Counted from the first letter of the stretch, positions 27,993 to 37,032 are shown. The stretch is DNA of 64,000 nt from Enterococcus sp. HY326 (GCF_026157065.1 NZ_JANLGQ010000001.1:62001-126000); one strand, 5' to 3'. Translations and numbers: made by a program. The notes: generated from the sequence alone by a model not told the origin.

Positions 27993-28015
27993 AGTGTTTG
28001 CTCCTTTTAATAAAT

Positions 28016-28978
28016 CTAGGCCATCGGTTTTTCCCAATCCCGAATTGTTTTCACGCCAGCTGTCTGGGCTAAATTTTCTAAAGCGGCCATTTCTTCGGCT
28101 GTCAGCTGAATGTTAGCAGCTTGTGCTGCATCCATCACCTGCTCAACTTTGGTCACGCCGATAATCGGCACCGTTCCTTTAGCAATCGCCCAAGCTGTCG
28201 CAATTTGGGCAACTGTTGCATTATATTTTTTGCCGATGTCTGCCATCAACTGAAGTAGAGTTTCTAATTGCGGAAGACTCTCGTTATAGGCGGCAGCACG
28301 GTCACTGCCTTCAGGAAATGGATGAGCTGTATCATATTTTCCAGATAAAGCGCCCTGTTCCAGCACCATGTAACTGAAAAAAGTCATCCCCTGCTCTTTA
28401 GCATAAGCTAAAATTCCCGCCTCTTCAGAGGAACGATGTAATAAACTAAAATGATTTTGCAACGCCGAAACCTTTAACCCTTCTTTGGCTAAAATTTCAT
28501 TGGCCAATTTGATTTCTGCTAAATTATGATTAGAGACACCAATATATTTGATTTTTCCGGATTTTGCTAACGGAATTAATGCCGGTGTCCATTTGGCAAC
28601 ATCAGCTGGATTATGAATCCAATAAATATCAATCACATCTGTGTGAAGGCGTTCAAAACTACCTGCCAACATTTTTTCTCCCGGATTGGCGATAGCTTCG
28701 GCAATCTGCGGTGTAAATTTAGTTGAGAGTAAGACAGCTTCTCGAGGAATATCCTGCACAAATTCCCCCAGCATCGCTCCAGAGGAACCCATGCCGTAAA
28801 CCGCTGCTGTATCCCATAAATTTAAACCAACCGCCAAAGATTTTTCAAAAACCGGTCTTAGCTCAGCTGTTGTTAGATGATGACCAAAGACTTGGTCGCC
28901 GCCAGCAGCACCACTGCCCCACGCCCAAGCACCTAAAGCAATTTTAGGCATATTTAAAGTTTTTTGCATCTCGTTCAT
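28016..28978 (-). CDS. Aldo/keto reductase
   Basis: NAD(P)H-dependent carbonyl reductase of the AKR superfamily. The 320-residue TIM barrel shows the tetrad D56, Y61, K87 and H122 (WDTAAVYG, STKF, YWIHN). The ATG at 28978 follows GGAGG by about nine bases, while the open frame to 29008 has no support. It lies between a tautomerase and the Cys52 MerR gene, so it is probably cotranscribed with both. The true substrate is unknown; small aldehydes or quinone-derived carbonyls are plausible. Confidence 0.88.
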   Translation of the reverse strand: MNEMQKTLNMPKIALGAWAWGSGAAGGDQVFGHHLTTAELRPVFEKSLAVGLNLWDTAAVYGMGSSGAMLGEFVQDIPREAVLLSTKFTPQIAEAIANPGEKMLAGSFERLHTDVIDIYWIHNPADVAKWTPALIPLAKSGKIKYIGVSNHNLAEIKLANEILAKEGLKVSALQNHFSLLHRSSEEAGILAYAKEQGMTFFSYMVLEQGALSGKYDTAHPFPEGSDRAAAYNESLPQLETLLQLMADIGKKYNATVAQIATAWAIAKGTVPIIGVTKVEQVMDAAQAANIQLTAEEMAALENLAQTAGVKTIRDWEKPMA

Positions 28979-29011
28979 AAGTAAGTCCTCCTTTTTAGAA
29001 TCCTTCATAAA

Positions 29012-29197
29012 TTAATGGCGGTCGCTTTGCAATACTCCGCCGACGCCGACATTGTCGCCGCTATTTTCTTTGATAAAAACATAAAAGGCTTCAGCCGGAA
29101 TTCCAGTGACCTTCACTGCTGTTTCGGTAAATTCTTTTACAACCTGTTCTTTTTGTTCTTTTGTTAAGTGACCAATTTCAAATTGGATAACTGGCAT
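29012..29197 (-). CDS. Tautomerase of the 4-oxalocrotonate type
   Basis: A 61-residue protein starting MPVIQFEIGHLTKEQKEQVV. In this family Met is removed and Pro-1 is the catalytic base, which fixes the start at ATG 29197, with GGAGAG eight bases upstream. A GTG three codons earlier would bury the proline and is rejected. The family tautomerises keto-enol acids. It sits between an NQO-like reductase and an AKR, consistent with handling conjugated carbonyls; the substrate is not known. Confidence 0.85.
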   Translation of the reverse strand: MPVIQFEIGHLTKEQKEQVVKEFTETAVKVTGIPAEAFYVFIKENSGDNVGVGGVLQSDRH

Positions 29198-29211
29198 ATT
29201 TTGCACTCTCC

Positions 29212-29760
29212 TTATTCGTAATCGCCTAAAAGTTCTAATTGTTCCTTGCTTAAATATTCAGCATAAGCAGCAGCCTGTTGTTCTAAAGTATCAGCTTGGA
29301 TACTTGAAGCACCAGTGACCACAAATGGTTTGACAAAGCGAGTGCCAATTAAATTGCTAGTCGCTTGAAACGGCCGCAATAAATCATGAACGGTATATTT
29401 AAATGGCCCATTGTGAACATAATTTTCAGCCGGTGCCCCTGGTGTCACAGCAATCAATAACTCTTTATTTTTTAGTTGATTGCCATTGGTGCCATACGCC
29501 CAGCCGTATTCTAAGACTGCATCTTCCCATTGCTTAACTAAAGCTGGTGAGCTGTACCAGTACATTGGAAATTGTAAAACAATTCGCTCAGCCGTTAATA
29601 ATTGACGTTTCTCTTCCTCTACGTCAATTTTAAAATCCGAATAAAGCTCATAAAGATTTCTGACGGTGACATTTTCTTTTACATTCGCCGCTTCAGCTAA
29701 GCGACGATTAACAGTTGATTCTTGAAGATTTGGGTGAAATAATTCGACTAATGTTTTCAT
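29212..29760 (-). CDS. NAD(P)H-dependent quinone-type oxidoreductase (flavodoxin-like fold)
   Basis: The 182-residue protein belongs to the KefF/YwrO/NQO-like group: LQFPMYWYSSPALVKQWEDAVLEYGWAYG (about 67-95) is the family signature around the FMN/FAD site. GAGG is upstream. It probably performs two-electron reduction of quinones or related electrophiles in the cytoplasm. It is preceded by a MerR-like gene and followed by a tautomerase and an AKR. Confidence 0.88.
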   Translation of the reverse strand: MKTLVELFHPNLQESTVNRRLAEAANVKENVTVRNLYELYSDFKIDVEEEKRQLLTAERIVLQFPMYWYSSPALVKQWEDAVLEYGWAYGTNGNQLKNKELLIAVTPGAPAENYVHNGPFKYTVHDLLRPFQATSNLIGTRFVKPFVVTGASSIQADTLEQQAAAYAEYLSKEQLELLGDYE

Positions 29761-29780
29761 ATAGGTATCCTCTTTGCTTT

Positions 29781-30131
29781 TTATATTTGGTTTTTCTTAA
29801 TTACGTGGCGCAGATAATCGATTCGTTCGAGTTTTTTTTCCTGTAGATGAATCTCCGCCAATTTTTTTTGCCGTTTGCTATTTAACAGGCCCATTCGTTT
29901 TTCTGCACCGTGGGGGTCCTCAAGTAATAAGCGCATATATGTTTCAATTTCATCGTGGCTGAAATCTAAATCATGCAACGCCATAATTGTACTCAAGCGC
30001 TCCACATCCTGATCGTCATATTGCCATTCGCCCATTACGAATTTGACCACATCACACAGGCCCCATGATTCATATTCTCTGAGAATTTCAACAGGAATTT
30101 GATAACGTTGACTAACTTCTGTCTGATTCAT
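29781..30131 (-). CDS. Small MerR-family regulator
   Basis: The 116-residue product begins MNQTEVSQRYQIPVEILREYESWGL, a divergent MerR helix-turn-helix, followed by a helical segment and a basic coiled coil (about 80-110). The start at 30131 has GGAGG nine bases upstream; the longer open frame to 30245 runs through the LysR terminator and is rejected. Its effector is unknown. It heads a five-gene run ending with the Cys52 MerR gene. Confidence 0.78.
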   Translation of the reverse strand: MNQTEVSQRYQIPVEILREYESWGLCDVVKFVMGEWQYDDQDVERLSTIMALHDLDFSHDEIETYMRLLLEDPHGAEKRMGLLNSKRQKKLAEIHLQEKKLERIDYLRHVIKKNQI

Positions 30132-30152
30132 TTTTCTAACCTCCTTTAACAC

Positions 30153-30224
30153 AAAAAAACTGAGACAAACAAATTGAGTAGCACAGTTGAAACGCTCGAC
30201 TGCTATCTCATTTGTTAATCTCAG
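30153..30224 (-). terminator. Terminator of the LysR gene
   Basis: Arms at 30160-30183 and 30201-30224 form a long imperfect stem (CTGAGA/TCTCAG outer, AACAAAT/ATTTGTT, GCA/TGC inner). On the minus strand seven T residues follow directly. It separates the LysR gene from the MerR-led operon. Confidence 0.85.
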
Positions 30225-30264
30225 TATGAAACCAAAAGACTGCAATGTCTAATGCTTATCTTAT

Positions 30265-31146
30265 TTAAGATGAAATGCCTTTTATGTATTTCTGTGCAAA
30301 GGCAATAAATTTGCTGACGGTAGGTGAATTAACTTGATTAGCTTTCCAGACCAAAACAGAAGATAAATTTAGCTCTGGCTCTAAGGGAACAAAGGTCAGG
30401 CCCTCGTAACTGGAATGCAGTTCTAGCGACAAACCCAGACCGATTTTTTTTCGCATCAACATGGCACTGTTATAAAGCAGGTTATAGGTGCTGACAATAT
30501 CCAACTCTTGACCATATTCACCAAACCAACTTTTGAGTTCGCTGTGGATTGATGCGCTCTTAGATACAATTAGCGCTTGATTGGCCAAATCGCTTGCTAG
30601 GATTGTCTCTTTTTGTGCCAAGGGGTGGCTCGTGGGAACTAAAACACCCCATCTTTCTAAGGCAGACATCCGCACAAAATCATATTTTTCAATTTCCACC
30701 GGCTCAATCAATAAACCCAAACCCAAAAGCCCCTGATCCATCCGAAATTTTATACCCTCTGAATTCCCACTAAACATTTCAAATTCCACCAGCGGATAAT
30801 CTTCATGAAAGGCGGCAATAATTTCCGCCAGCTGATCCATGCTTTTTAACTCACCAGCACCAATCGCCACTTTACCAGAAAGCTCTTCACCAATCCCAGA
30901 AAGTTCATCTTTGATGATTTCTGACAGCTGCATCATCTCTTGAGCTCGTCTTCGTAATAAAATGCCTTCTTCCGTTAATTCGATATGATGACTTTTGCGA
31001 TGGAATAATTTTACTTCCAATTCTTCTTCTAGCTGAGCCAATTGGCGGGAGAGGGTTGGCTGGGTAACATGCAACGCCTGAGCAGCCTTAGTAATATTTT
31101 CTTCTCGCGCGACCATTAAAAAATAGCGCAGGACTCTTAATTCCAT
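30265..31146 (-). CDS. LysR-family transcriptional regulator
   Basis: The 293-residue protein has the N-terminal LysR helix-turn-helix (residues 2-60; NITKAAQALHVTQPTLSRQLAQLEEELEVKLF is split across positions 17-48) and a periplasmic-binding-like effector domain (about 88-290). ATG at 31146 is preferred over an upstream in-frame GTG because the family starts MELRVLRYF. It may control the flavodoxin/cyclophilin genes just upstream on the same strand, which is only positional inference. Confidence 0.9.
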   Translation of the reverse strand: MELRVLRYFLMVAREENITKAAQALHVTQPTLSRQLAQLEEELEVKLFHRKSHHIELTEEGILLRRRAQEMMQLSEIIKDELSGIGEELSGKVAIGAGELKSMDQLAEIIAAFHEDYPLVEFEMFSGNSEGIKFRMDQGLLGLGLLIEPVEIEKYDFVRMSALERWGVLVPTSHPLAQKETILASDLANQALIVSKSASIHSELKSWFGEYGQELDIVSTYNLLYNSAMLMRKKIGLGLSLELHSSYEGLTFVPLEPELNLSSVLVWKANQVNSPTVSKFIAFAQKYIKGISS

Positions 31147-31302
31147 TGATAACTTCACCTTCAGTTCAAGAGTTTTAATTTATTTTAGCAGTTTTTCGAT
31201 AGCATTCACAAATTTATTCCCGAATGCTAAAAAAAATTGCTGCGGAAACTCGGTAAACAAGTGATCAAAGATGCTGCAAAGAATTGAAATTATCAGCAAT
31301 TT

Positions 31303-31332
31303 AAAAAAGCGCATATGTAAAAAGATATGCGC
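31303..31332 (-). terminator. Terminator after the cyclophilin-like gene
   Basis: Perfect 8-bp arms GCGCATAT (31309-31316) and ATATGCGC (31325-31332) are followed by TTTTTT on the minus strand. It lies 17 bases after the stop at 31349. Confidence 0.85.
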
Positions 31333-31348
31333 AATATTTCAAATTTGA

Positions 31349-31939
31349 TTATGCTTGGCGAATCGACAAGATGAAATCGCCGGTTTGATTGGTTAAAAAA
31401 TCAATCTCGCCATCCAAACTGCCGAGTAAAATTAAACCATTAGAGTAGCCAATACTGCGATAAAAAATCGCCAAATTACCCCAAGGCTCAAACATAGTTA
31501 AATCGCCAACTTCCGCTGCCGTCCCGGCTGGTGAATCGCTTGTGTCAAGTGTTTGCGGCAAATCAGCAATCTTTTCTGACTGGGCATAATCCTCCATCGT
31601 TAAATCCAAAGGCAGCAACGCATAAAAATCCCGAGCCGCTGCAGAATTATTTAAAGTGGCAGTCTGGCTTTCTCCAGCCACTGTCAAAACTATTTTCATT
31701 TCTTCCACCTCCTGAGAGTTTACTAGCGAGCTGCTTGTTTCCGGTAGCAACGTTTCTTCTGTAACATCACCTGAAGAGCTACTTTCAATAGAAGATTCTG
31801 TTAAAGATGTTGCAGAATTGCTAACACTGGAAAAATCTGCTGAAGATATTGCAGAATTATTACTGCTAGTTGATTGCACAATAAAGATTAAGCCAATCGC
31901 AAGGATTACTAAAACGGCTGCAAATAAAAATTTTTTCAT
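31349..31939 (-). CDS. Membrane-anchored cyclophilin-like domain protein
   Basis: The 196-residue protein has an N-terminal signal anchor (4-22), a serine/threonine-rich linker (24-75), and a cyclophilin-like beta-barrel domain (about 80-194; MKIVLTVAGESQTATLNNS, then GDLTMFEPWGNLAIFYRS and NGLILLGSLDGEI). This fold occurs in bacterial proteins of unknown function often encoded near flavodoxins and AKRs. No lipobox cysteine is present. It is downstream of an exported flavodoxin gene by 31 bases, so the two are probably cotranscribed and act outside the cell. Confidence 0.78.
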   Translation of the reverse strand: MKKFLFAAVLVILAIGLIFIVQSTSSNNSAISSADFSSVSNSATSLTESSIESSSSGDVTEETLLPETSSSLVNSQEVEEMKIVLTVAGESQTATLNNSAAARDFYALLPLDLTMEDYAQSEKIADLPQTLDTSDSPAGTAAEVGDLTMFEPWGNLAIFYRSIGYSNGLILLGSLDGEIDFLTNQTGDFILSIRQA

Positions 31940-31970
31940 TGCCTCTACCTCCCTTTAGTTAATCTTTCAA

Positions 31971-32612
31971 TCAATTTTCGGCTAACCATGAGGCAACCAA
32001 TTGTGGTGTTTCATCGATTGTCTCATCGTTTATGCCAAGTCCGGGCACCAAGGTTTGTGGGCTGATGAGATTTTCGATTTCTGTCATAGCACTCGCAATT
32101 CCACTGCTGCCGCTAGTAAAAAATGGATAGACTGTTTTTCCACTTAAATCGTTTTGCATAAGCCATTGCTGAAGCGGTAAGGAACTTGAACCAAACCAGA
32201 TTGGTGAGCCGATAAAAATTGTCTCATATGCCGATAAATCCACCTCTAATGGTTGCAGTTCCGGAAATTCTCCGTCGTCCTGTTGTTGCTGTACCAAATC
32301 AGCAACCGCAGAATAATTTTCCGGATAGGCCTCAACTGTTTGCAAGGCAAATAAATCACCGTTTGTTTGAGCTTGAATTTCTTGGGCTACCGCTTCTGTG
32401 GTTCCCGTTAAAGAATAATAAATGATGGCGATGTGACTCGTTTCCGTTTCATTTTCCCCATGAGAACTATCAGGAACCTCCTGCGTGCTTTCAACAGAAT
32501 TACTAGTTTGCGAACTAGAGCTTGTACCGGTTGAATTGTTTTGCCTATCATTGCTACAGCCTGTCACCAAAAACAATAAACTCAAACTAAAAATACTGAC
32601 AATCTTTTTCAT
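31971..32612 (-). CDS. Flavodoxin-fold lipoprotein
   Basis: The 213-residue precursor has the lipobox LVTGC (C19), a Ser/Thr-rich linker (20-58) and a Flavodoxin_4-like domain (about 59-210). IIYYSLTGTTEAVAQEI is the FMN-phosphate loop and IFIGSPIWFGSS a ring-contact loop. An extracellular flavodoxin is unusual; one-electron transfer or reduction of external quinones are possibilities. It has a 19-bp-spacer promoter and is followed by the cyclophilin-like gene. Confidence 0.85.
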   Translation of the reverse strand: MKKIVSIFSLSLLFLVTGCSNDRQNNSTGTSSSSQTSNSVESTQEVPDSSHGENETETSHIAIIYYSLTGTTEAVAQEIQAQTNGDLFALQTVEAYPENYSAVADLVQQQQDDGEFPELQPLEVDLSAYETIFIGSPIWFGSSSLPLQQWLMQNDLSGKTVYPFFTSGSSGIASAMTEIENLISPQTLVPGLGINDETIDETPQLVASWLAEN

Positions 32613-32641
32613 ATGCGTTTTGTGCCTCCTTTTTTTACAAA

Positions 32642-32672
32642 CCTTATCAGTTAAAGTCGACTGGAAGTCAAG
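32642..32672 (-). promoter_or_regulatory. MerR-type promoter for the flavodoxin/cyclophilin operon
   Basis: Minus strand TTGACT (32667-32672) and TAAGGT (32642-32647) have a 19-base spacer containing CCAGTCGACTTTAACTG. This spacer is nearly identical to that at 35084-35114. The rest of the 333-base gap holds only the AKR terminator. Confidence 0.65.
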
Positions 32673-32835
32673 GAGAAATAGGAAAATAGTTTTTGTTTTG
32701 TCATTGATTAACTCATGTTAATCCCTGCAATTTATTATTTTTATCCTTTCGATAATAAAAATTTTTCTGTGTTCAAAATAATGTAGCCCCAACAGCTCGT
32801 TCAAGTTCTCTTTATTTTAAAAAAAGCTCTCGTAC

Positions 32836-32876
32836 AAAAAAGCAACTTGAACTTCCTCATCAGGATTTCAAGTTGC
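32836..32876 (-). terminator. Terminator after the aldo/keto reductase at 32946
   Basis: Perfect 10-bp arms GCAACTTGAA (32842-32851) and TTCAAGTTGC (32867-32876) are followed by TTTTTT on the minus strand. Confidence 0.85.
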
Positions 32877-32945
32877 TTACTTATCTTCAGATAAAATAGG
32901 CTATAGTATTTTTTATGCTGTTGCCGTTTATAATATGACTATCTA

Positions 32946-33932
32946 TTAAATTGCCCCGACAACTGCATGGGGCACATAAGGCGCTTCTAAATAAGCGACA
33001 TCTCCGCCGCTTAATTTTAAGTCTAAGGCAGGCAGTGCATCTAATAGATGACTTTCCTTAGTGGCACCGATAATTGGCGCTACGACTTGGTCTTTTTGCA
33101 GCAACCAAGCCAACGCAATTTCTGCTCGTTTCACTTGGTATTTATCAGCCAATTCTGCCACTCTTTGTACAATGATTTGATCTTGTTCTTTGGTCTTGTC
33201 ATATTTACCCTGAGCTGTTTTATCAGTTAAAAAGCGTTTCGTTTCTGCATTCCAGTCGCGGGTTAAACGACCTGATGCCAACGGACTATACGGAGTCACC
33301 GCAATTTTTTGGTCTGCACATAACGGCATCATTTCCCGTTCTTCCTCACGGTACAAAAGATTCAGATGATTTTGCATGGAAACAAAAGGAGTCCAATGAT
33401 TTTCTTTAGCCACCTGTTGCGCTTTGGCAAATTGCCAAGCATACATTGCCGAAGCTCCCAAATAGCGCACCTTACCGGCTTTCACCAAATCATGCAAAGC
33501 CTCCATCGTTTCTTCAATTGGTGTCTTATAGTCCCAGCGGTGAATAATATATAAATCGAGATAGTCCATATTCAAACGTTCTAAGCTTTTATCAATTTGG
33601 TGCATGATTTCTTTACGGGACAGTCCGCCGTTGTTGGGAACTTTTTCTTTTTTCATGCCCATATAAAGTTTAGATGCAACGACAATTTCATCCCGATTGG
33701 CAAAATCGTTTAGAGCTTTTCCTAAAATTTGTTCACTAGCACCATAGGAATAAATATTCGCAGTGTCAAAAAAATTGATCCCTAATTCTAACGCTTTTTT
33801 TACGACCTCACGACTATCCGCTTCCTCTAAAACCCACTCGTGAAAGCCGCTGTTGGGATCGCCAAAGCCCATCGCACCTAAACATAACCGTGAGACATCC
33901 AAACCTGTATTGCCAAATTTCATGTAGTCCAT
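32946..33932 (-). CDS. Aldo/keto reductase
   Basis: A 328-residue AKR barrel with the tetrad D56, Y61, K88 and H131 (FFDTANIYS, ASKL, IIHRW). It begins MDYMKFGNTGLDVSRLCLGAMGFG, typical of the AKR11/YajO-like group. ATG 33932 has GGAGG nine bases upstream. It forms a single-gene unit between its own MerR-type promoter and terminator. Confidence 0.9.
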   Translation of the reverse strand: MDYMKFGNTGLDVSRLCLGAMGFGDPNSGFHEWVLEEADSREVVKKALELGINFFDTANIYSYGASEQILGKALNDFANRDEIVVASKLYMGMKKEKVPNNGGLSRKEIMHQIDKSLERLNMDYLDLYIIHRWDYKTPIEETMEALHDLVKAGKVRYLGASAMYAWQFAKAQQVAKENHWTPFVSMQNHLNLLYREEEREMMPLCADQKIAVTPYSPLASGRLTRDWNAETKRFLTDKTAQGKYDKTKEQDQIIVQRVAELADKYQVKRAEIALAWLLQKDQVVAPIIGATKESHLLDALPALDLKLSGGDVAYLEAPYVPHAVVGAI

Positions 33933-33964
33933 CTTATTGCCCTCCAATTTTAAAAGTTATCCTT

Positions 33965-33995
33965 ATCATATCCTTTGGAGTGCACTCCAAGTCAA
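33965..33995 (-). promoter_or_regulatory. MerR-type promoter for the AKR at 32946, perfect dyad
   Basis: Minus strand TTGACT (33990-33995) and TATGAT (33965-33970) are 19 bases apart. The spacer carries the perfect 14-base palindrome TTGGAGTGCACTCCAA, whose outer bases reach the -35. The geometry is the MerR hallmark. Confidence 0.8.
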
Positions 33996-34168
33996 ATAAA
34001 TTATGAAACTTTTTTGAATTGAGCTGATAGTCAGACGAAGATTAGGATAATTTAAAACCTTTCAGCAATTTAACTGTAGCCTTGCTTCAAACAGTTCTTT
34101 TTAAAAATAGAAAAAAAGTAGCCATCTTCTCAAATAATTGAAAAAAAACAGTTACTCTAAATAAAATT

Positions 34169-34987
34169 CTAAAGGTCGAATAATGAATAAAGCCAGTTGA
34201 TACACATCGGCACCCAGAAGGACACGTTTTTGGTTTTCTCCTGCTCTTTATCTTTGTATGATGAGAGGGAATTATTTACGGATAAACCATGCCGGCCCCC
34301 TTGAAAAATATGAAGTTCATAGGGAATTTGATAGTCAAACAGCTTCTGAGCATATTGTAAGGCCTGCTCAGCAGGAACATTTTGATCATATCTGGTTTGC
34401 CAAAGAAAGGTTGGCGCAGTTTTTTCATTGACATAATTTATTAATTCTAATTCAGGTGTGCGATCACGGGCAATTTTGCCTAAATCCTCTGGAATCACTT
34501 CGGCAGTTGCTAACAAACGCTGGTTTGAGGTGGCACCATAAGCCATCACCACAGCATTAGGCTTATTTCCTTCTGGTGGAATACCTAAGCGTCTTAGCAA
34601 ATTTTCATCCTCCCACTGGGAAGATAGCATCCCGGCAATACAGGCACCCGCTGAAAAACCGACTGCAACAATTGCATCTGGATTTATCTGCCACTCAGCA
34701 GCCCTTTGCCGCACCGTCCAAACCGCTAGAGAAATTTCTTCTAATGGATTAGGAAAAACAGACGCCTCTTTTACAGAATAACGTAAAACAAAAGTGTTAA
34801 ACCCAGCCTCCATAAAAGTGAGTGCAACCGGTTCGGCCTCAGTATCAGATAAAAAACTATACGCTCCTCCCGGTAAAATAATTAATGCTGGCCGCAAAGG
34901 AATTTGCCCTTTGCCATTAGCAGATTGGTCGTGAATATAAGTTGTCAACGTGGCTTGCCGAATTAAATTAATGGTTTGATTTAGCAT
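34169..34987 (-). CDS. Alpha/beta hydrolase, acetyl-esterase-like
   Basis: The 272-residue cytoplasmic hydrolase has the oxyanion motif LPGGAYSF (38-45), the nucleophile elbow GFSAGA (serine near 113), a late Asp in TRYDQNVPAEQAL and the catalytic His in GGRHGLS. It resembles carbohydrate acetyl esterases and related family proteins. No signal peptide is present, unlike the lipoprotein hydrolase at 49846. It has its own MerR-type promoter. Confidence 0.85.
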   Translation of the reverse strand: MLNQTINLIRQATLTTYIHDQSANGKGQIPLRPALIILPGGAYSFLSDTEAEPVALTFMEAGFNTFVLRYSVKEASVFPNPLEEISLAVWTVRQRAAEWQINPDAIVAVGFSAGACIAGMLSSQWEDENLLRRLGIPPEGNKPNAVVMAYGATSNQRLLATAEVIPEDLGKIARDRTPELELINYVNEKTAPTFLWQTRYDQNVPAEQALQYAQKLFDYQIPYELHIFQGGRHGLSVNNSLSSYKDKEQEKTKNVSFWVPMCINWLYSLFDL

Positions 34988-35083
34988 ATGCAGTCCTCTT
35001 TTCTGATTTTTTGTAGAAAACTTTTAGCCCATAGCTATGTTATTTCTCTTAACGGATGCTTCTTTAAATGAACTACTTCTAAA

Positions 35084-35114
35084 ATTTTACCAGTTAAAGC
35101 TGACTGGAAGTCAA
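35084..35114 (-). promoter_or_regulatory. MerR-type promoter for the hydrolase gene
   Basis: Minus strand TTGACT (35109-35114) and TAAAAT (35084-35089) are 19 bases apart. The spacer holds CCAGT-N8-ACTGG, almost the same sequence as at 32642-32672. Apart from this and the ADH terminator the 332-base gap shows nothing. Confidence 0.7.
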
Positions 35115-35263
35115 GATTAATTATCGAGTGTTTGACATTGTTATGGGGATTACTTTCTCCGAGGTTCTAAGATAATTCTAAAAAAATTGTTCTGTGCTTT
35201 GATGTTAGGTTCGACTGTTTCAAAATGAATGTACATCAAAAAAGAATTTAAAAAGGCTCAATC

Positions 35264-35305
35264 TAAAAAAGCTGACCGCAGAAGATTTACATCCTGCAGC
35301 CAGCT
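35264..35305 (-). terminator. Terminator of the zinc alcohol dehydrogenase gene
   Basis: AGCTGGCTGCAG and CTGCGGTCAGCT on the minus strand (35294-35305 and 35270-35281) pair over 12 bp with two wobbles and are followed by TTTTTT. Confidence 0.8.
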
Positions 35306-35319
35306 CTTATATATTTCTT

Positions 35320-36351
35320 CTAGTCCATAACTAATAATGACTTAATAGCATTCCGTTCATCCATCGCTGCATAAGCGGCTTGTACGTCATCTAAAGCAAA
35401 CTGTTTATCAAAGACTTTTCCAGGATTGATTTCACCAGACAAGACGGCCTCTAATAAAATTGCTCGGTCATGGGTTGTGACTGCCGCAATTCCGCCTCTT
35501 AAACCAATATTGCGCCAGAACAACGCATTGGTATCTAATTCATCAATATGAGGAACGCCAACCCGTCCAACCACTGCTCCAGGACGACCAACTTTCACAG
35601 CTGTTTCAATGGATTCCTTCGTACCGACGCATTCTAAAACAGCATCTGCGCCTGCTCCAGTTAGTTCCATGATTTTGTTGACTGCCTCTTCACCACGTTC
35701 AGCGACAATATCTGTTGCACCAAACTCAAGAGCAATTTTTTGGCGATCTTCGTGACGGCTCATCGCAATGATTCGTTTGGCGCCTAATATTTTTGCACCG
35801 ATTACACCGCATAAACCAACAGCACCATCACCCATTACAACAACCGTGTCGCCTTCTTTAACTTCCGCAGTTTTTGCGGCATGGAAACCTGTCGCCATGA
35901 CATCGGCTAAAGTCATAAATGATTTTAACATATCATCTGAATAATCTTCAGGCTGACCAGGAATTTTTACTAATGCCCAATTTGCACTGACATAGCGTAA
36001 ATATTCGGCTTGGAAACTACTAGAACCAGCAGAGTGAGTCAGACAATCTCCATCAAAGCCAGCTAGACAAGCTGCACAATGACCACAGCCATGAGTAAAA
36101 GGCACAATCACGAAATCGCCGACTTTAACATTGGTAACATCCTTACTAACAGCTTCAACAACCCCAATGGCTTCATGCCCTGCAGTGCTTCCTTTTTCTT
36201 TATCAGAAATGCCACGATACCACCATAAATCAGAACCGCACACGCTCGCTCTAACGACGCGAATAATTGCTTGATCTTCACCATTGATTTCTGGTTTTTC
36301 AAAATTTTTAATTTCCATTTTTCCTGGTTCCATAAAGACTGTTGCTCTCAT
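35320..36351 (-). CDS. Zinc-dependent alcohol dehydrogenase
   Basis: The 343-residue medium-chain dehydrogenase has catalytic zinc ligands C38, H59 and E60 (CGSD, GHE) and a structural zinc site C89, C92, C95, C103. The Rossmann motif GDGAVGLCG follows near 175. ATG 36351 is chosen because GGAGAG precedes it. It is close to the second copy at 54981-56039. It follows the NAD(P)-binding protein gene by 42 bases and is probably cotranscribed with it. Confidence 0.92.
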   Translation of the reverse strand: MRATVFMEPGKMEIKNFEKPEINGEDQAIIRVVRASVCGSDLWWYRGISDKEKGSTAGHEAIGVVEAVSKDVTNVKVGDFVIVPFTHGCGHCAACLAGFDGDCLTHSAGSSSFQAEYLRYVSANWALVKIPGQPEDYSDDMLKSFMTLADVMATGFHAAKTAEVKEGDTVVVMGDGAVGLCGVIGAKILGAKRIIAMSRHEDRQKIALEFGATDIVAERGEEAVNKIMELTGAGADAVLECVGTKESIETAVKVGRPGAVVGRVGVPHIDELDTNALFWRNIGLRGGIAAVTTHDRAILLEAVLSGEINPGKVFDKQFALDDVQAAYAAMDERNAIKSLLVMD

Positions 36352-36393
36352 ATTAACTCTCCGTTTCAATTTTTAATTTTTTTCCTGATAGGA

Positions 36394-37032
36394 TTAATAA
36401 AAACTTGGTTTTGACCATTCCGTATTAGGTTCGCCAACGCCTAAACTTTCTCGATTGTAAGCTAATTTTCCTGTTAATAAATCAGTTATTACTTGGGAAA
36501 CTGCTTGGCGGGTAACTTGAGCTTCTTTGAAAGGCTCGCCCTTTCTTGTCAAATGAACTTTAGTATTGCCCTCTTCATTATATAACCAAGTGATGCGTAA
36601 AATAATATAGTTTAAACTGCTATTTTCAATAATATCAGCGGCTTTACGATAAGACGATTGCCACATAATGCCTGTATTTTTCCGATACCATTCTGTAAAG
36701 GGTCCTTCAACTTCTTGATACAAATCTGGTACATTGGCAAAGATAACTTTTTTCAAGTCGGCTGGTTCTAAAACTTTTACTAATGGCGCGATAATTTGAT
36801 CACCAGTTGCATAATTCAAATACATAGCATCAACATCGGAAAGTAAACTTGCAATCTTATCAACCTCTTCAAAGGTACCGTCTACTAATTGGCAACGATT
36901 AGTCGCTTCTTGTGCCAACCGTTGTGTGACATTTCTACCATATAAAACAAGTTCAGCATTTGTTTGTTCTAATAAATCCTTTGTAACCATTCTGCCAATT
37001 TGTCCAGCAGCACCTAGAATTAATACTTTCAT
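36394..37032 (-). CDS. NAD(P)H-binding protein (NmrA/atypical SDR)
   Basis: The 212-residue protein starts MKVLILGAAGQIGRMVTKDLL, a GxxGxxG cofactor site of atypical SDRs. A classical catalytic YxxxK is replaced by SYRKAADII, a variant found in such proteins. ATG 37032 lies eight bases after GGAGG; an ATG two codons earlier is too close. It may be a reductase or a redox-sensing protein. It lies upstream of a zinc ADH. Confidence 0.82.
   Translation of the reverse strand: MKVLILGAAGQIGRMVTKDLLEQTNAELVLYGRNVTQRLAQEATNRCQLVDGTFEEVDKIASLLSDVDAMYLNYATGDQIIAPLVKVLEPADLKKVIFANVPDLYQEVEGPFTEWYRKNTGIMWQSSYRKAADIIENSSLNYIILRITWLYNEEGNTKVHLTRKGEPFKEAQVTRQAVSQVITDLLTGKLAYNRESLGVGEPNTEWSKPSFY

Noticed and set aside
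30132-30245. N-terminal extension of the small MerR gene to 30245
   Set aside because: It would be translated through the LysR terminator hairpin and has no ribosome binding site, whereas the ATG at 30131 has GGAGG.
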